DNA from: Thermoflexus sp.
GTDB lineage: Bacteria; Chloroflexota; Anaerolineae; Aggregatilineales; Aggregatilineaceae
Assembly (NCBI GenBank): GCA_020724465.1
Contig: DYGX01000020.1
Location: 1 to 64,000 of the forward strand
DNA length: 64,000 bases
Direction of reading: 5' to 3'
Positions 1-8,860 of the stretch are shown here, in pieces. The notes under the pieces were generated by a model. It ran no database searches. It was not told the origin of the DNA and saw nothing but the letters and a program-made list of their open reading frames with translations. Within the stretch, counting starts at the first letter, position 1, and the number at the start of each line of letters is the position of its first letter. Position numbers and translations under genes: made by a program.

Positions 1-40
1 CACAAAAGTATGCCAGATGAACCCTTCTTTTTTCTACTGT

Positions 41-147
41 CGCCCCCTCAGCCCTCGCACGCGGGGAGAAGGGGAGCGCGTCGTGGCACAAAACGCCCCT
101 CTCCCCGCGACGAAGTCGCAAGAGGGAGAGGGGTTTGGGGTGAGGGG
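41..147 (-). repeat. GC-rich two-hairpin 3'-end repeat, copy 1
   Basis: This element consists of two stem-loops (CCCCTTCTCC-type and CCCCTCTCC-type arms) separated by a short A-containing spacer, ending in TTTGGGGTGAGGGG. Similar copies lie at 3786, 11193, 45745 and 47175. It ends 2 nt from the stop codon of the minus-strand gene at 150-1253, in the orientation seen at the other gene ends. It probably acts as a transcript-end element; no function is proven. Confidence 0.75.
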
Positions 148-149
148 CG

Positions 150-1253
150 CTACTCGACGAACTGCACCACGACCGCGCCCGCACTGCCGATGATGAAGCG
201 TGCCAGCCGCTCACCTTCTGCGGCGATGGCGTCGCGCTGGTCGGGCGCCAGCGGCTCGAACAGCTCGATCAGCAGCACAGCGCCGGCCTTCGTCTTCTCC
301 AGGCCCCAGCCGGCGCGCACGAAGCCATCGACCAGCACGCACGAGCGCACGCGCAGCCCCGGCAGGAAAACGCGCCAGCGGTACTCGTCGGCGATCACGC
401 GCGTGCGGTCCTTGTAGGCCAGCAGCAGGTTGTCGTATTCCGGCAAAAAGCGCACCGGGGCAGGCGTATCGGCGGGCGGCAGGGGCTGATCGGGCAGATC
501 GAGTAGCTCGCGCCCGCTCTCGTCGCGGAAGGTGACCAGCTCGTCTCGAAACGGGGCGATGGCCGCCTTCAGCCCGGTCAGGCCGGACCATGTCTGCAGG
601 TCGGCCAGCGACGCCGGCCCGAACGCCGCCAGATAGCGAAAGACCAGCGCGCGCAGATCGGGCGCGGCCTCGAGCGGCTGCCCCAGCCACTGCTCCGCCA
701 GGGTGAACAGCGGGTTGCCGGGGTAGCTCCAGCCGTTGCGCGTCGGCACCTGGACCAGCGGCAGCTTCATGCGAACGGCGTAGCGCATGGCGCCCACGTC
801 GGCATCCGGCATCAGCTCGCCCAGCATGTCGCTCAGAGCGGCGAAGGGGCGCGGCTCCTCGGCCAGGAAGGCGCGCCCTGCCGCCAGCACGCGCTCGAAG
901 TCCAGCCCGGTCGCCCGGCGCTGTTTGGCAATGGCAGCCAGGCTGCGTTCCAGCACCGGCTCCAGCGTGGCGCGCAGCCAGGGATAGTCGCGGGCAGTGA
1001 CGAGGTGCAGCGTGGCGCGCTGCAGCGTGGCCTTGACCACGGCGCGCGCGTGGATCGGCCCGGCCAGGGTCTCGCGCTCGAAGTCACGCAGGCGCGTCCA
1101 CAGGCCGATGTACGGCGACTGGGGCTGCTGCCCCTGCAAGCCTGCCAGGTGCTCGATCGCGTCTAGCACGGGGCGCTCGCTGCGCGCCAGCAGCATCTGG
1201 CGGGCCAGGGTTGCCCGGTTAAGTTCAGCGCGGGTCAGGATGCGGTCGGTCAT
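150..1253 (-). CDS. Winged-helix DNA-binding protein, AlkZ-like (HTH_42) family
   Basis: This 367-residue protein matches the HTH_42 family, whose studied member AlkZ is a DNA glycosylase that unhooks interstrand crosslinks. The N-terminus contains LQGQQPQSPYIGLW, which includes the QxQ-type motif that is catalytic in AlkZ. The rest is the tandem winged-helix fold with a typical C-terminal FLPEYDNLLLAY segment. The start has an AAGGAG ribosome site 7 nt upstream. A GC-rich hairpin repeat follows the stop within 2 nt. Many HTH_42 proteins are uncharacterised, so glycosylase activity is inferred from the motif only. Confidence 0.85.
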   Translation of the reverse strand: MTDRILTRAELNRATLARQMLLARSERPVLDAIEHLAGLQGQQPQSPYIGLWTRLRDFERETLAGPIHARAVVKATLQRATLHLVTARDYPWLRATLEPVLERSLAAIAKQRRATGLDFERVLAAGRAFLAEEPRPFAALSDMLGELMPDADVGAMRYAVRMKLPLVQVPTRNGWSYPGNPLFTLAEQWLGQPLEAAPDLRALVFRYLAAFGPASLADLQTWSGLTGLKAAIAPFRDELVTFRDESGRELLDLPDQPLPPADTPAPVRFLPEYDNLLLAYKDRTRVIADEYRWRVFLPGLRVRSCVLVDGFVRAGWGLEKTKAGAVLLIELFEPLAPDQRDAIAAEGERLARFIIGSAGAVVVQFVE

Positions 1254-1346
1254 GAGGCTGCTCCTTTCCGGGGTTGGCCGCGCGGGTGCGGCCTCGGTCG
1301 AGCGATCCCAGTATATCGCACATTTGTTCTATTGTCGAGCACAAAC

Positions 1347-1378
1347 ACAGCGCCGGATGGACCAGACTCCGGCGCTGT
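1347..1378 (-). terminator. Hairpin terminator of the CBS-ACT gene
   Basis: A perfect 10-bp stem (ACAGCGCCGG / CCGGCGCTGT) with a 12-nt loop lies 14 nt beyond the stop codon of the minus-strand CBS-ACT gene. On the minus strand it is followed by GTTTGT, a weak T-rich tail. Confidence 0.6.
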
Positions 1379-1392
1379 CAACGGGGCAGATG

Positions 1393-2058
1393 CTACCCGG
1401 TCGGACCCTGCTCACAGTGCGGGTGCTGCTGCAGGTCGATGACCTTGGCGTCCAGGTGGCTGAGGGCATCGTTGAGCCGGACGAAGTCCGCGCCGCGCTC
1501 TTTGATGGTGATGTACGCTTTCCCGCCCTGGTGCCAGGTGATGGCGCTGATGATGTTGCCGCCCACATCCGCGATGGCCTGGGCGACCTTCGCCAAATTG
1601 CCGGGCTGGTCGGCGACTTCCAGCGTCATGCGCGCGCCGTCCTCGCCGGCGCCCATCAGCGTCGCCAGCGTTTTGAAGATATCCGTGTCGGTTACGATGC
1701 CGACCAGCGCCTCGCCATCCAGCACGGGCAGGCAGCCAATCCGCTGCGCCTGCATCAGGCGCGCCGCTTCTTCCAGCGGGCAGCCGGGGCTGGTGGTGTA
1801 GACCGGGCGGCGCATGATCTGCTTGAGTTCCAGGCGCGAAAGCAGGCTGTGGATCTCATAGATGCTCAACGTGGTGGCGGGCGAGGGCTGTGCCTGATAG
1901 AGATCGCTCTCCACGACAATGCCAACCAGCTTGCCGCGCTTGTCCACGATCGGCAGGTGGTGAATATGATGCTCGCGCATCAGCTCGGACGCTTGTTTGT
2001 GCGTCGTTTCGGGGGTGGCGGTAATGGGATTGGGCGTCATGATATCTTTAACCAGCAT
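1393..2058 (-). CDS. Tandem CBS domain protein with C-terminal ACT domain
   Basis: The 221-residue cytosolic protein begins MLVKDIMTPNPITA, a typical CBS start. It has two CBS motifs (residues about 1-60 and 75-135; HHLPIVDKRGKLVGIVVESDL and GCLPVLDGEALVGIVTDTDI) followed by an ACT-type domain (MTLEVADQPGNLAKVAQAIADVGGNI). CBS pairs bind adenosyl nucleotides and ACT domains bind small ligands such as amino acids, so this is probably a ligand-sensing regulator; the ligand is unknown. I chose the ATG at 2058 because TGGAGGATC sits 8 nt upstream. An upstream in-frame start would add 20 residues of poor quality. Confidence 0.88.
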   Translation of the reverse strand: MLVKDIMTPNPITATPETTHKQASELMREHHIHHLPIVDKRGKLVGIVVESDLYQAQPSPATTLSIYEIHSLLSRLELKQIMRRPVYTTSPGCPLEEAARLMQAQRIGCLPVLDGEALVGIVTDTDIFKTLATLMGAGEDGARMTLEVADQPGNLAKVAQAIADVGGNIISAITWHQGGKAYITIKERGADFVRLNDALSHLDAKVIDLQQHPHCEQGPTG

Positions 2059-2251
2059 CTCGAGATCCTCCAAGACATGATAGCAGTCAGCAAAGCGTCG
2101 CTCGCCGCGCTGCCGCACGGCACCAAACTATCTTGTTGAGTGCATCCCCATTGTATACCGGCTGGCCCGCGCCGGGAACCTTGCCTTTGGCGCGCGGGGC
2201 GGCCTTGGCCCGGCGTGCGCCGATCCGCCAACCCTGCTACAATGCGCCGCT

Positions 2252-3769
2252 ATGCGACGTCAACTGCTCATGCTGCTGCTTGTGCCGGCGGTGCTGGCCG
2301 CCGCGCTCGCGCCGCCGGTGCCATCCCCGCTGCACGCCCAGGATGGCACCCCGCCGCCCCCCGTGCCGCTCGCGCCGCTGGTCTACGTCTCCGGCGCGCC
2401 GCGCCCGGTCGTTCGCCCGCCCCTGGGCGATACGTTCGACTCGGCGGCCGGGTGGCTGCCGGACGGCGTCTGGCGCTTCGAGTCTGCCGCCGGGTACGAG
2501 GGCGCGGGCTGGCGCGTGGACGGATCGCTGCGCGGCGTGACGAGCACGCTCGAATACGCCGGGCAGATCGACCTGACCGGCAAGACCAACGCCCAGCTTC
2601 TCTTTCGCCAGCGCGGGTCCCTGCCGCAGACCGATATCGCCGCGGTCGAGCTGAGTCTGGACGGCGGCCTGAGCTGGGTGGCAGTGGACCAGCAGATTGG
2701 GGTCGAGAGCGAATGGGAACAGCGGGCGGTCGATCTGCGCTTTTTTCGCGGCCAGGTGGTGCGGCTGCGCTTCCGCGTGACAACCGGCTCCGCCGCCCTG
2801 CCGCCTGCCGAACCCGCCGCGCCCCCGCCCGACTATACGCTGGACAACGTGACGCTCCAGTTGTTCCTGGACAAAGCCGACCGCGTCTATTTCCCGCTGG
2901 ACACGCGCCCGCGCGCGCTGATGGGCCTGCACCTGACCATGGGCGCGCAGAGCGGGCCGGTGGTCGAGCTGGCGCGGCGGTTGCAGGCCATTGGCCGCCC
3001 GATGTCCACCCTCAAGGGCACGACCGGGACCGAGAGCATCCTGGCGGCGGTGCGGCAGGTTTCGCCCGAGACGGTGCTGATCTATCGCACGCTGGAGACG
3101 CCCGACGGAATGATCGACTGCCCGGACGCCACCAACGATCCGGTCGCCGAGGCGCGGCGCTGGATGGACAACCAGATGCCGTACTGGGCGCGCGTCCCGG
3201 CGGACTACTACGAGATCATGAACGAGTGTCACCCGCCGATGGCGTGGCTGGTCCCGTTCGCGATCGAGGCGATGCGCCTGGCGAACGAACGCGGGCTGTG
3301 CCTGCTGCTGTTCTCGTTTGCGGGGGGTAACCCGGAACCGCACGAGTTCGCCGCGCTGGCGCCCGTCTACGACTACGCGCTGGACAACCCCTGCGGCCCG
3401 CAGCGCTATCACGGAGTCGCCCTGCATGCCTATTCGGGCAGCGCCGGGCGCCTGCTCTCCGAATCCGGTCCGTGGCTGGCCTACCGGCACCGCAAGTTCT
3501 ACGAGCAGCTTCTGCCGTTGCTGCCCGAAGCGTACTACATCCCGGTTTACATCACCGAGGCGGGGCCGGGCGACGGGCGCGCCGAGTTCACCTGCGAGGA
3601 CCTGGCGCGCGACGTGGTGCAATACACACGCGAGATCGAGCGCGATCCGTATGTGCGCGGGTTCAACCTATGGAATGTCGGCTCGGTCGAGCCATGGGTG
3701 GACGTGACGCCCTGCCTGCCCCAATTGGGAGACGCGCTGGTGCGCTACTACGCCGGGTCGCCCGGCTAG
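2252..3769 (+). CDS. Secreted glycoside hydrolase-like protein (clan GH-A-like)
   Basis: The 505-residue protein has a clear signal peptide (MRRQLLMLLLVPAVLAAALA). A beta-rich region follows (about residues 50-210, LSLDGGLSWVAVDQQIG, like a jelly-roll or MAM-type module). The C-terminal region of about 290 residues looks like a TIM barrel. It contains YEIMNECHPP, with an Asn-Glu pair like the acid/base of clan GH-A, and YITEAGPGDG, with a Glu in the place of the nucleophile. I infer a surface or secreted hydrolase acting on a polysaccharide. The substrate cannot be read from the sequence, and a non-catalytic relative is possible. Confidence 0.6.
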   Translation: MRRQLLMLLLVPAVLAAALAPPVPSPLHAQDGTPPPPVPLAPLVYVSGAPRPVVRPPLGDTFDSAAGWLPDGVWRFESAAGYEGAGWRVDGSLRGVTSTLEYAGQIDLTGKTNAQLLFRQRGSLPQTDIAAVELSLDGGLSWVAVDQQIGVESEWEQRAVDLRFFRGQVVRLRFRVTTGSAALPPAEPAAPPPDYTLDNVTLQLFLDKADRVYFPLDTRPRALMGLHLTMGAQSGPVVELARRLQAIGRPMSTLKGTTGTESILAAVRQVSPETVLIYRTLETPDGMIDCPDATNDPVAEARRWMDNQMPYWARVPADYYEIMNECHPPMAWLVPFAIEAMRLANERGLCLLLFSFAGGNPEPHEFAALAPVYDYALDNPCGPQRYHGVALHAYSGSAGRLLSESGPWLAYRHRKFYEQLLPLLPEAYYIPVYITEAGPGDGRAEFTCEDLARDVVQYTREIERDPYVRGFNLWNVGSVEPWVDVTPCLPQLGDALVRYYAGSPG

Positions 3770-3785
3770 GTGTTTTTCCCTTCAA

Positions 3786-3895
3786 CCCCCGGCCCCTTCT
3801 CCCTCGCGTGCGGGGAGAAGGGGAGCGCGCAACACAAAAAAAGCCCCTCGCCCCGCGACCCCGTCGCAAGAGGGAGAGGGGTTTGGGGTGAGGGG
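3786..3895 (-). repeat. GC-rich two-hairpin 3'-end repeat, copy 2
   Basis: Same two-hairpin element as at 41-147, with an AACACAAAAAAAG spacer between the hairpins. It lies between convergent genes. Relative to the minus-strand gene at 3908 it has the same orientation as the other copies and starts 12 nt after that stop codon. Confidence 0.75.
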
Positions 3896-3907
3896 AGAGC
3901 GATCCCG

Positions 3908-5317
3908 CTACGGGCCGGGCTGATTCCACGCCGCCGGGCCAACGTGCGCGTCCAGCACCGCCCGGTACGTTTCCTCGCGGGCCGGGTGATCGCGCCAGTA
4001 GCGCAGCATGACGCCCGGCTCGTCGGCGAACTGCCCCTGTGGGTTGGTCCAGGTGAACAGCAGAAACGCGCGAAACAGCACCAGCGAATAGACCAGCAGC
4101 GCCATCACCGCCAGCCGCGCGCCGAGTGGCCGCCAGGCGTGCCGGCTGCGCCACGCAAACGGGGCAGGCAGCCGCCCGGCCAGCGCCGCCAGCAGCAGGA
4201 CGTAGACCGCGTACAGCTCGGACATCCGGCGCGGGCCGAAGGTGTCCCCCGCGTACCAGTCGCGCGCCGCGCCGTTGATCAGCACCTGGGCCGCGATCAT
4301 TCCCCCCAGCAGGCCCGCCCACAGCCGGTCGCGCCGCCAGAGCGCGGGCAGCCCCAGCAGGCTCAGCACGGTCAGCGGCGCGTAGCCGAGCATCTGCCCC
4401 AGCACGCGGTGGGCGTTGACCGGCAGGCCCATGAACTGCTCGCCCGTCGTCTCGTCATACGGCACGATGAACGGGTCGCCAAACAGGTGATTCCACACCA
4501 ACGGCAAGAGGATAAGGGCCAGCGCCGCCGCCGCCGTCGCAACCGCCAGCCCCGACCACTGGCGCCGCGCTGCGAGCGCGATCCAGCCCAGGCCCGCGAC
4601 GGCGATCAACTGCCAGCGGACCAGCACCATCAGCCCGGCCGCGCCGCCGAGCACGATCCACGCCCCCAGCGCGCGCGCCCGCCCCGCCGGAGCCGCTTCG
4701 GGGGGCGGACCCCCGGCCAGCGTGCTGGTGCGCGTCACCAGCAGATAGAGCATCAGGGCCAGCAGGAAGGCGGCCGGGTTGTGCGAGTTGAGCGGCGTGA
4801 CGGTGCTGTAATACAACAGCGGCGACCCCGCCAGCACCGCCCACGCCAGAAACGCCGCCGACCACGCCCCGGCCAGCGGGCGCGCCAGCCGCAGCGCCAG
4901 CAGCATCGCGCCCAGCGCCAGCGCGTTCGCACCGAACATCAGCGCCAGGCTGTAGACCTGCTCGACCCCCTGCATCTGGCGGAAATAGTCCGGGTTGGCG
5001 CCCGTCCAGCCCTGCCCGGCGAGCGCGTGCGCCAGAGCATAGGACGGCGCGTGGACGATGGCCGCGCCGAAGGGGAAGATATCGACGAACCGCTGGCGCT
5101 CGATGTGCCAGGTGATCTGGTAAGTGTTGACGTGCTGGAAGCGCTCGAACTGGTTGGTGAGATCCAGATCCCGGTCGCGCACGAAGGTGTCCAGCCACGC
5201 CAGATATGCCACGCCGTCCCCGCGAATCAGCGGGCGGTCGTAGCGCAGCAGGGTGATCGCCCCCACAACAATCAATGCCAGAACAGGCCAGGTGGATCGG
5301 TGCAGCCAGTGGCGCAT
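3908..5317 (-). CDS. Polytopic membrane protein, GT-C glycosyltransferase-like
   Basis: The 469-residue protein has about ten to twelve hydrophobic segments. A first extracytoplasmic loop follows TM1 and carries acidic residues (RGDGVAYLAWLDTFVRDRDLDL), as in GT-C enzymes of the PMT/family 39 type, which use lipid-linked sugars. The family assignment rests on topology and this loop; there is no unique signature. It stands alone on the minus strand, downstream of the cold shock gene, and is followed by a GC-rich hairpin repeat. It could also be an uncharacterised membrane protein without transferase activity. Confidence 0.55.
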   Translation of the reverse strand: MRHWLHRSTWPVLALIVVGAITLLRYDRPLIRGDGVAYLAWLDTFVRDRDLDLTNQFERFQHVNTYQITWHIERQRFVDIFPFGAAIVHAPSYALAHALAGQGWTGANPDYFRQMQGVEQVYSLALMFGANALALGAMLLALRLARPLAGAWSAAFLAWAVLAGSPLLYYSTVTPLNSHNPAAFLLALMLYLLVTRTSTLAGGPPPEAAPAGRARALGAWIVLGGAAGLMVLVRWQLIAVAGLGWIALAARRQWSGLAVATAAAALALILLPLVWNHLFGDPFIVPYDETTGEQFMGLPVNAHRVLGQMLGYAPLTVLSLLGLPALWRRDRLWAGLLGGMIAAQVLINGAARDWYAGDTFGPRRMSELYAVYVLLLAALAGRLPAPFAWRSRHAWRPLGARLAVMALLVYSLVLFRAFLLFTWTNPQGQFADEPGVMLRYWRDHPAREETYRAVLDAHVGPAAWNQPGP

Positions 5318-5516
5318 AAGAGCCGGTCATCTCGCCAAGCGCAAAAGCCCGCGCATCAGAGGCCCCGATGATATATGCCCGGCGCCGTCCCTGCCACCCG
5401 GCGAGTAAGCGCGCAGCAAAAACGCCCGGCCTGGAATGGCGCGGGCGCTTCGAGTGCTCGTCTTGAGCCGGATTGGGGCCGGGGATAAGGGGAGCACAGC
5501 CTGCTGACAACAGCCT

Positions 5517-5735
5517 CTAGAAACCGAGGCGAACGACGCGGCTGGCCTGCAGGCCCTTCTGGCCCTGGGTGATGGTGAACTCCACCTTCTCACCCTCAAG
5601 CAGCTCGCGATAGCCTTCACCCTGAATTTCGCTCTGGTGCACGAAGACATCGGGGCCGCCCTCGCGCTCGATGAACCCGAAGCCCTTCTGGGCGTTGAAC
5701 CATTTGACGGTCCCGGTAATGCGTTCTTCCGACAT
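5517..5735 (-). CDS. cspA: Cold shock protein, CspA family
   Basis: The 72-residue OB-fold protein begins [22 protein letters not shown] and has both nucleic acid-binding motifs (KGFGFI and DVFVHQ). CspA proteins bind single-stranded RNA/DNA and act as RNA chaperones. The ATG at 5735 is preceded by AAGGAG with an 8-nt gap; the open frame upstream (to 5852) encodes nothing family-like. Its leader region contains the terminator of the upstream lycopene cyclase gene at 5797-5833, so the gene probably has its own promoter between about 5736 and 5796. Confidence 0.95.
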   Translation of the reverse strand: MSEERITGTVKWFNAQKGFGFIEREGGPDVFVHQSEIQGEGYRELLEGEKVEFTITQGQKGLQASRVVRLGF

Positions 5736-5796
5736 TTGGAAGACTCCTTCCACGTAAAAAACGGACAGTGTGGTGGGGAAGGGAGCCGCTACCAAC

Positions 5797-5833
5797 AAAA
5801 AAACCTGGCGCGTGTTGAGGCGCGTCCAGGTTT
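5797..5833 (-). terminator. Rho-independent terminator after the lycopene cyclase gene
   Basis: On the minus strand an AAACCTGG(A)CGCG / CGCGCCAGGTTT stem with an 8-nt loop and a one-base bulge is followed by a run of Ts. It lies 43 nt past the lycopene cyclase stop codon and upstream of cspA, so it should separate the two transcripts. Confidence 0.75.
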
Positions 5834-5875
5834 GTGATGTCCTCGTGAACAACCGTCTCCACTACATGCTAGATA

Positions 5876-6718
5876 CTATACATCTTGGCGGGATTTGTCA
5901 AACTTAGGTTGCTTGCTCAGCGCTGCCGCGCCGCCCAGCCGCCCCCCGGAGAGCGCCCGCAGCCGGGCCGGACCCTCTTCGGCCAGCATGAGCGCCACGC
6001 CGAACGTGATCAGGACGTTGGTCAGCAGGAAGAAGACCAGCTCCTCGATCGGCAGCACCCCGCCGATCAGCACCGGCAGGCTCTGCGCCGGGTCGATGGT
6101 CCATGTGCCGGAGCCGATGGTCAGCGCGTCCATCAGCGCCAGGTAGGCGGTCGTGCTGAGGATAGCCGTCCCGATCAGCGCGCGGCGGCGCCAGAGCATA
6201 TCCGCTCCGAAAACGAACTGGAGCATGATCGGCGGCAGCGCCCAGACCAGGATCAGCCCCAGGTAGCGCCCGGAGTCCCATCCGCTCAGTAGCACGCCCG
6301 CCGCCGCCAGCCACACCGCGCCGAGCGCCAGCGGCGCAGCGCGGCGCAGCGCGGGGCGGGGTGGCTCGACCGGCGGTGCCGGGAAGACGTGCCGCGAGAG
6401 CGCCAGCAGCCACAGCCCGCTCAGCAGCGTCTGGACGACGAAAAAGGTGTATTCCTCGATGGGAACCCAGCCGATGGTCACGCCGGTCACCAGCGCGGGG
6501 TTGTACCACCACACACCGGTCGCCACCAGGTAGTTGTCCCAGGGGGTGGTGTAGATCAGCGCGATCGCCACGTGGACCAGCACCACCGCGATCGCCGGGC
6601 CGCTGCGCAGGCCGGTACGCGCCAGCGGGCGCCCCCGTCGGCAGTCGGCCAGGGTCAGCAGGGCCAGCGCCACCAGCGGCGGGCCAATGAACAGCGCCAG
6701 CGCGCCAAAGTAGGTCAT
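5876..6718 (-). CDS. Lycopene cyclase domain protein (two-repeat CrtYcd type)
   Basis: The 280-residue integral membrane protein has about seven transmembrane segments and two internal repeats. Both repeats carry the family pattern: YTTPWDNYLVATGVWWYNP then PIEEYTFF, and GSGTWTIDP then PIEELVFFLLTN. The two-repeat form corresponds to a fused version of the heterodimeric CrtYc/CrtYd cyclases that make beta (or epsilon) ends of carotenoids. The ATG at 6718 (MTYFGALALFI) fits the family N-terminus; an ATG 69 nt upstream would add an odd Ala/Cys-rich leader. No other carotenoid gene is in the window, so the substrate pathway is not visible. Confidence 0.85.
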   Translation of the reverse strand: MTYFGALALFIGPPLVALALLTLADCRRGRPLARTGLRSGPAIAVVLVHVAIALIYTTPWDNYLVATGVWWYNPALVTGVTIGWVPIEEYTFFVVQTLLSGLWLLALSRHVFPAPPVEPPRPALRRAAPLALGAVWLAAAGVLLSGWDSGRYLGLILVWALPPIMLQFVFGADMLWRRRALIGTAILSTTAYLALMDALTIGSGTWTIDPAQSLPVLIGGVLPIEELVFFLLTNVLITFGVALMLAEEGPARLRALSGGRLGGAAALSKQPKFDKSRQDV

Positions 6719-7092
6719 CGGGAACGAGTCATCGGGCGCGGGCCAGCCCCACGCAGCGGCGCAGGCGGCACACGCGCCGCCTGTCATCCCAGATCATAAC
6801 CGCCCGGCGGCGCGCCGCCCAGGGCGCAGGCCATGATTCACTTAACTCTCTTCTTCCCTTAAGTGTCCTTTAAGCGGGCAGGCAGAACCTGAACAGTTTC
6901 CTAACCCACACCAGGCGGGAACTGGGCTACAATAGGGGCATCGCACACCCAGCTACCCGGCGCGCCCGCCGTGATGCGCGCCACCGGCTCTCCTGTTCTC
7001 ACGGCAGACGGTGGGCACCACCCCAAGTGCCCGGTCGCAGCACGATCGAGTTCCTGGTACGACCAGTCGTTAGGGACTTTGCTCAAAAACAC
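6719..7092. other. Intergenic region between divergent genes
   Basis: This stretch separates the lycopene cyclase gene from the Pro-rich gene. It has a more AT-rich patch at about 6835-6905 with TTAACTC and CTTAAG motifs, and a TACAAT hexamer at 6928 that could be a -10 for the plus strand. I could not match a good -35. No gene is supported here. Confidence 0.4.
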
Positions 7093-7917
7093 ATGCCAAA
7101 ACAACCCGCGCAAACGACCCACTCGCTCCAGGTGCAGGGTGACTGGTATCACGTGCGCCGCCGGGGGAGCCGCTACAATATTTTCGGTCCGGGCGGCCGC
7201 GTCTTCACCAGCTACCAGAGCGCCGGGGTTGCCGGCCCGCGCTGGGAAGAGCTGACCCGCACGCCCTGGCCGCATCCGAGCAGCGCCTACCGGCCCGGCC
7301 TGCGGCTGGCACAGCTTGATCCGGCGCCCGCCGCTCAGACCCCCGCCCCGCCGCCCGCCCCGGCTCCGAAGGCGGCCCCGCCGCCCCAGCCTGGCCCCTA
7401 CGAGATCGTCAAGGTGCGCCGCCGCGCGCCGCTGGCCGAGCCGGTCCAGGAGCGGCTGCAGGACCCGACGATCCGCGCCCTGCTGGAGCGCGAGAGCAGC
7501 GGCACCGGTCCCGAAGCCCGCCGGGCGCGCCAGGCGCTTGAAGCGGTGGCCCTGCCGCTGGAAGACACTGCCTTCGAGATCCGGCGGGGTGAGCAGACCG
7601 TCGCCGGACCCTACGCCACGCTGTTGATCGCGCGCGCCGTCAAGGTCGCGCTCATCGAGCGCGATCGCACCCTGCTGCGCGATCCGGCCGCGCTGCCGCT
7701 GGGCCTGCCCGCGCCGGGGGTGGCCGCGCCTCCCAGGCGCGAGCCGCCGCCCCCCGTCCGCGAGCCGGTGCAAGCCCCGCGCCCGGATCGCGACGAGCGT
7801 CTGCGCCGCAACCGCCGGCGCAACGAACTGCGCGCCGCCCGCATCGACGCGCAGGCGATCCTCACGCAGCATGTCGCGTGGCAGGTGGAGCGGCAGAAGG
7901 CGGCAGTTGGCGGTTAG
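7093..7917 (+). CDS. Hypothetical Pro/Arg-rich protein
   Basis: I do not recognise this 274-residue protein. Residues about 1-55 (HSLQVQGDWYHVRRRGSRYNIFGPGGRVFTSYQSAGVAGPRWEELT) look like a small folded unit. A Pro/Ala-rich linker follows (about 75-105), then a helical section with ERESSGTGPEARRARQALEAVALPLEDTAFEIR, a second Pro-rich linker and a strongly basic C-terminal tail (DERLRRNRRRNELRAARIDA). There is no signal peptide or membrane segment. The basic tail suggests nucleic acid binding, which is speculation. The ATG at 7093 was chosen over one at 7027, where the first 22 residues look non-coding. Confidence 0.6.
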   Translation: MPKQPAQTTHSLQVQGDWYHVRRRGSRYNIFGPGGRVFTSYQSAGVAGPRWEELTRTPWPHPSSAYRPGLRLAQLDPAPAAQTPAPPPAPAPKAAPPPQPGPYEIVKVRRRAPLAEPVQERLQDPTIRALLERESSGTGPEARRARQALEAVALPLEDTAFEIRRGEQTVAGPYATLLIARAVKVALIERDRTLLRDPAALPLGLPAPGVAAPPRREPPPPVREPVQAPRPDRDERLRRNRRRNELRAARIDAQAILTQHVAWQVERQKAAVGG

Positions 7918-7929
7918 CGAAAAGCAATT

Positions 7930-8284
7930 TCAAGCGGGCGGCGCGTCGTCCAGTTCAGCTAGAAATCGCTCAATCTGGCGGCGCAGAGGGGCAATTTCGA
8001 CTTCAACGATATTCCAGATGATCGGCAGATTGACCGAAAAATAGCCGTGCACGATGATATTGCGAACATCTGCCATCTCGCGCCAGGGGATTTCTGGCAT
8101 TTTCTGGCGGATGTCGTCTGGCATGGCGCGCAGCTTCGCCCAGCACCGTTAGGCTGTTGAGAACGGCACGCACGAGCAACTCATTTTCGACAAAAGACTC
8201 GTAGGTTAGGCCCTGGGTGTGCGATTCGATGAAACGCGCCTCATCGATCATATCGCGCAGGTAGGGCCTAGAATCCCTTGGCAT
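7930..8284 (-). pseudogene. HepT-family RNase toxin gene, frameshifted
   Basis: The gene reads as HepT (DUF86) in two frames. The first frame (from ATG 8284) gives MPRDSRPYLRDMIDEARFIE and ends near NSLTVLGEAARHA. The second resumes at about 8124 with MPDDIRQKMPEIPWRE and contains RNIIVHGY, the RX4HXY RNase/AMPylation motif. A 2-nt loss (CATATG to CATG, at about 8122-8125) would explain the break and gives the family length if restored. HepT is the toxin partner of MNT nucleotidyltransferases, and the start overlaps the upstream MNT gene by 17 nt, as usual for the pair. A sequence error is possible but less likely than for a homopolymer. Confidence 0.75.
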
Positions 8285-8659
8285 AGATGACCTCGTTCAA
8301 GACGGTCGAGCGCACCTCGTCGCGGAGAGACTCCTCGAGAACCAGATCGACGGGGCGACCAAGCAGGTCTTCGAGCGCGTGCTTGAGGCGCATGAAATTA
8401 CGGAAGGACACATCCGCCAGCTTGACCAAGATGTCAATATCGCTGGCTGCATCGGCCTCTCCCCGCGCCGCCGAGCCAAACACGCCAATACGCTCGACGC
8501 CCATCTCTCGCAGCGCGCTCGCGTGGGCTTCAATCGTCGCCACGATCTGCCGGGGATCGGCCGGCGCGGGGGAGTGCGCAGAAGATCGGCCAACTGGCGG
8601 CGCTCGTCCGGCGAGAGCTGCAACGACAGCCGGTAGACGTCCTTCAGCGATACAGTCAT
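8268..8659 (-). pseudogene. MNT-domain nucleotidyltransferase antitoxin, frameshifted
   Basis: From ATG 8659 the frame reads MTVSLKDVYRLSLQLSPDER up to a run of five Cs (plus-strand Gs at 8568-8572). The remainder is in another frame and carries ADPRQIVATIEAHASALREM and then GSAARGEADAASDID, the GSx10DxD nucleotidyltransferase motif. Adding one C to the run joins the two frames perfectly. MNT proteins neutralise HepT by AMPylating it. The loss may be real decay, slipped-strand phase variation or a homopolymer sequencing error. The longer open frame to 8696 encodes an implausible N-terminus. Confidence 0.75.
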
Positions 8660-8860
8660 GGGGGGGCCTTCCGTGTAGCTCTCCCGACGCTTCCATTATA
8701 ACGCCTGTCGCGCCGGGGGAGATTTGTCGCGAGGTCTCGCCAACCGCGCCGCGCGCCCGTACAATTGAGCTATGAGCGGGGAGCCACGCGCAGCGCCCAG
8801 GGACTGCCTTTGGCTAATCGCCACCCACTAACCGCTGTTTACCACCCTGCGAGAGACGCC

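Noticed and set aside
10-417. Open frames in the first 500 bases on the plus strand
   Set aside because: They are translated GC-rich repeat and the antisense of the AlkZ-like gene.
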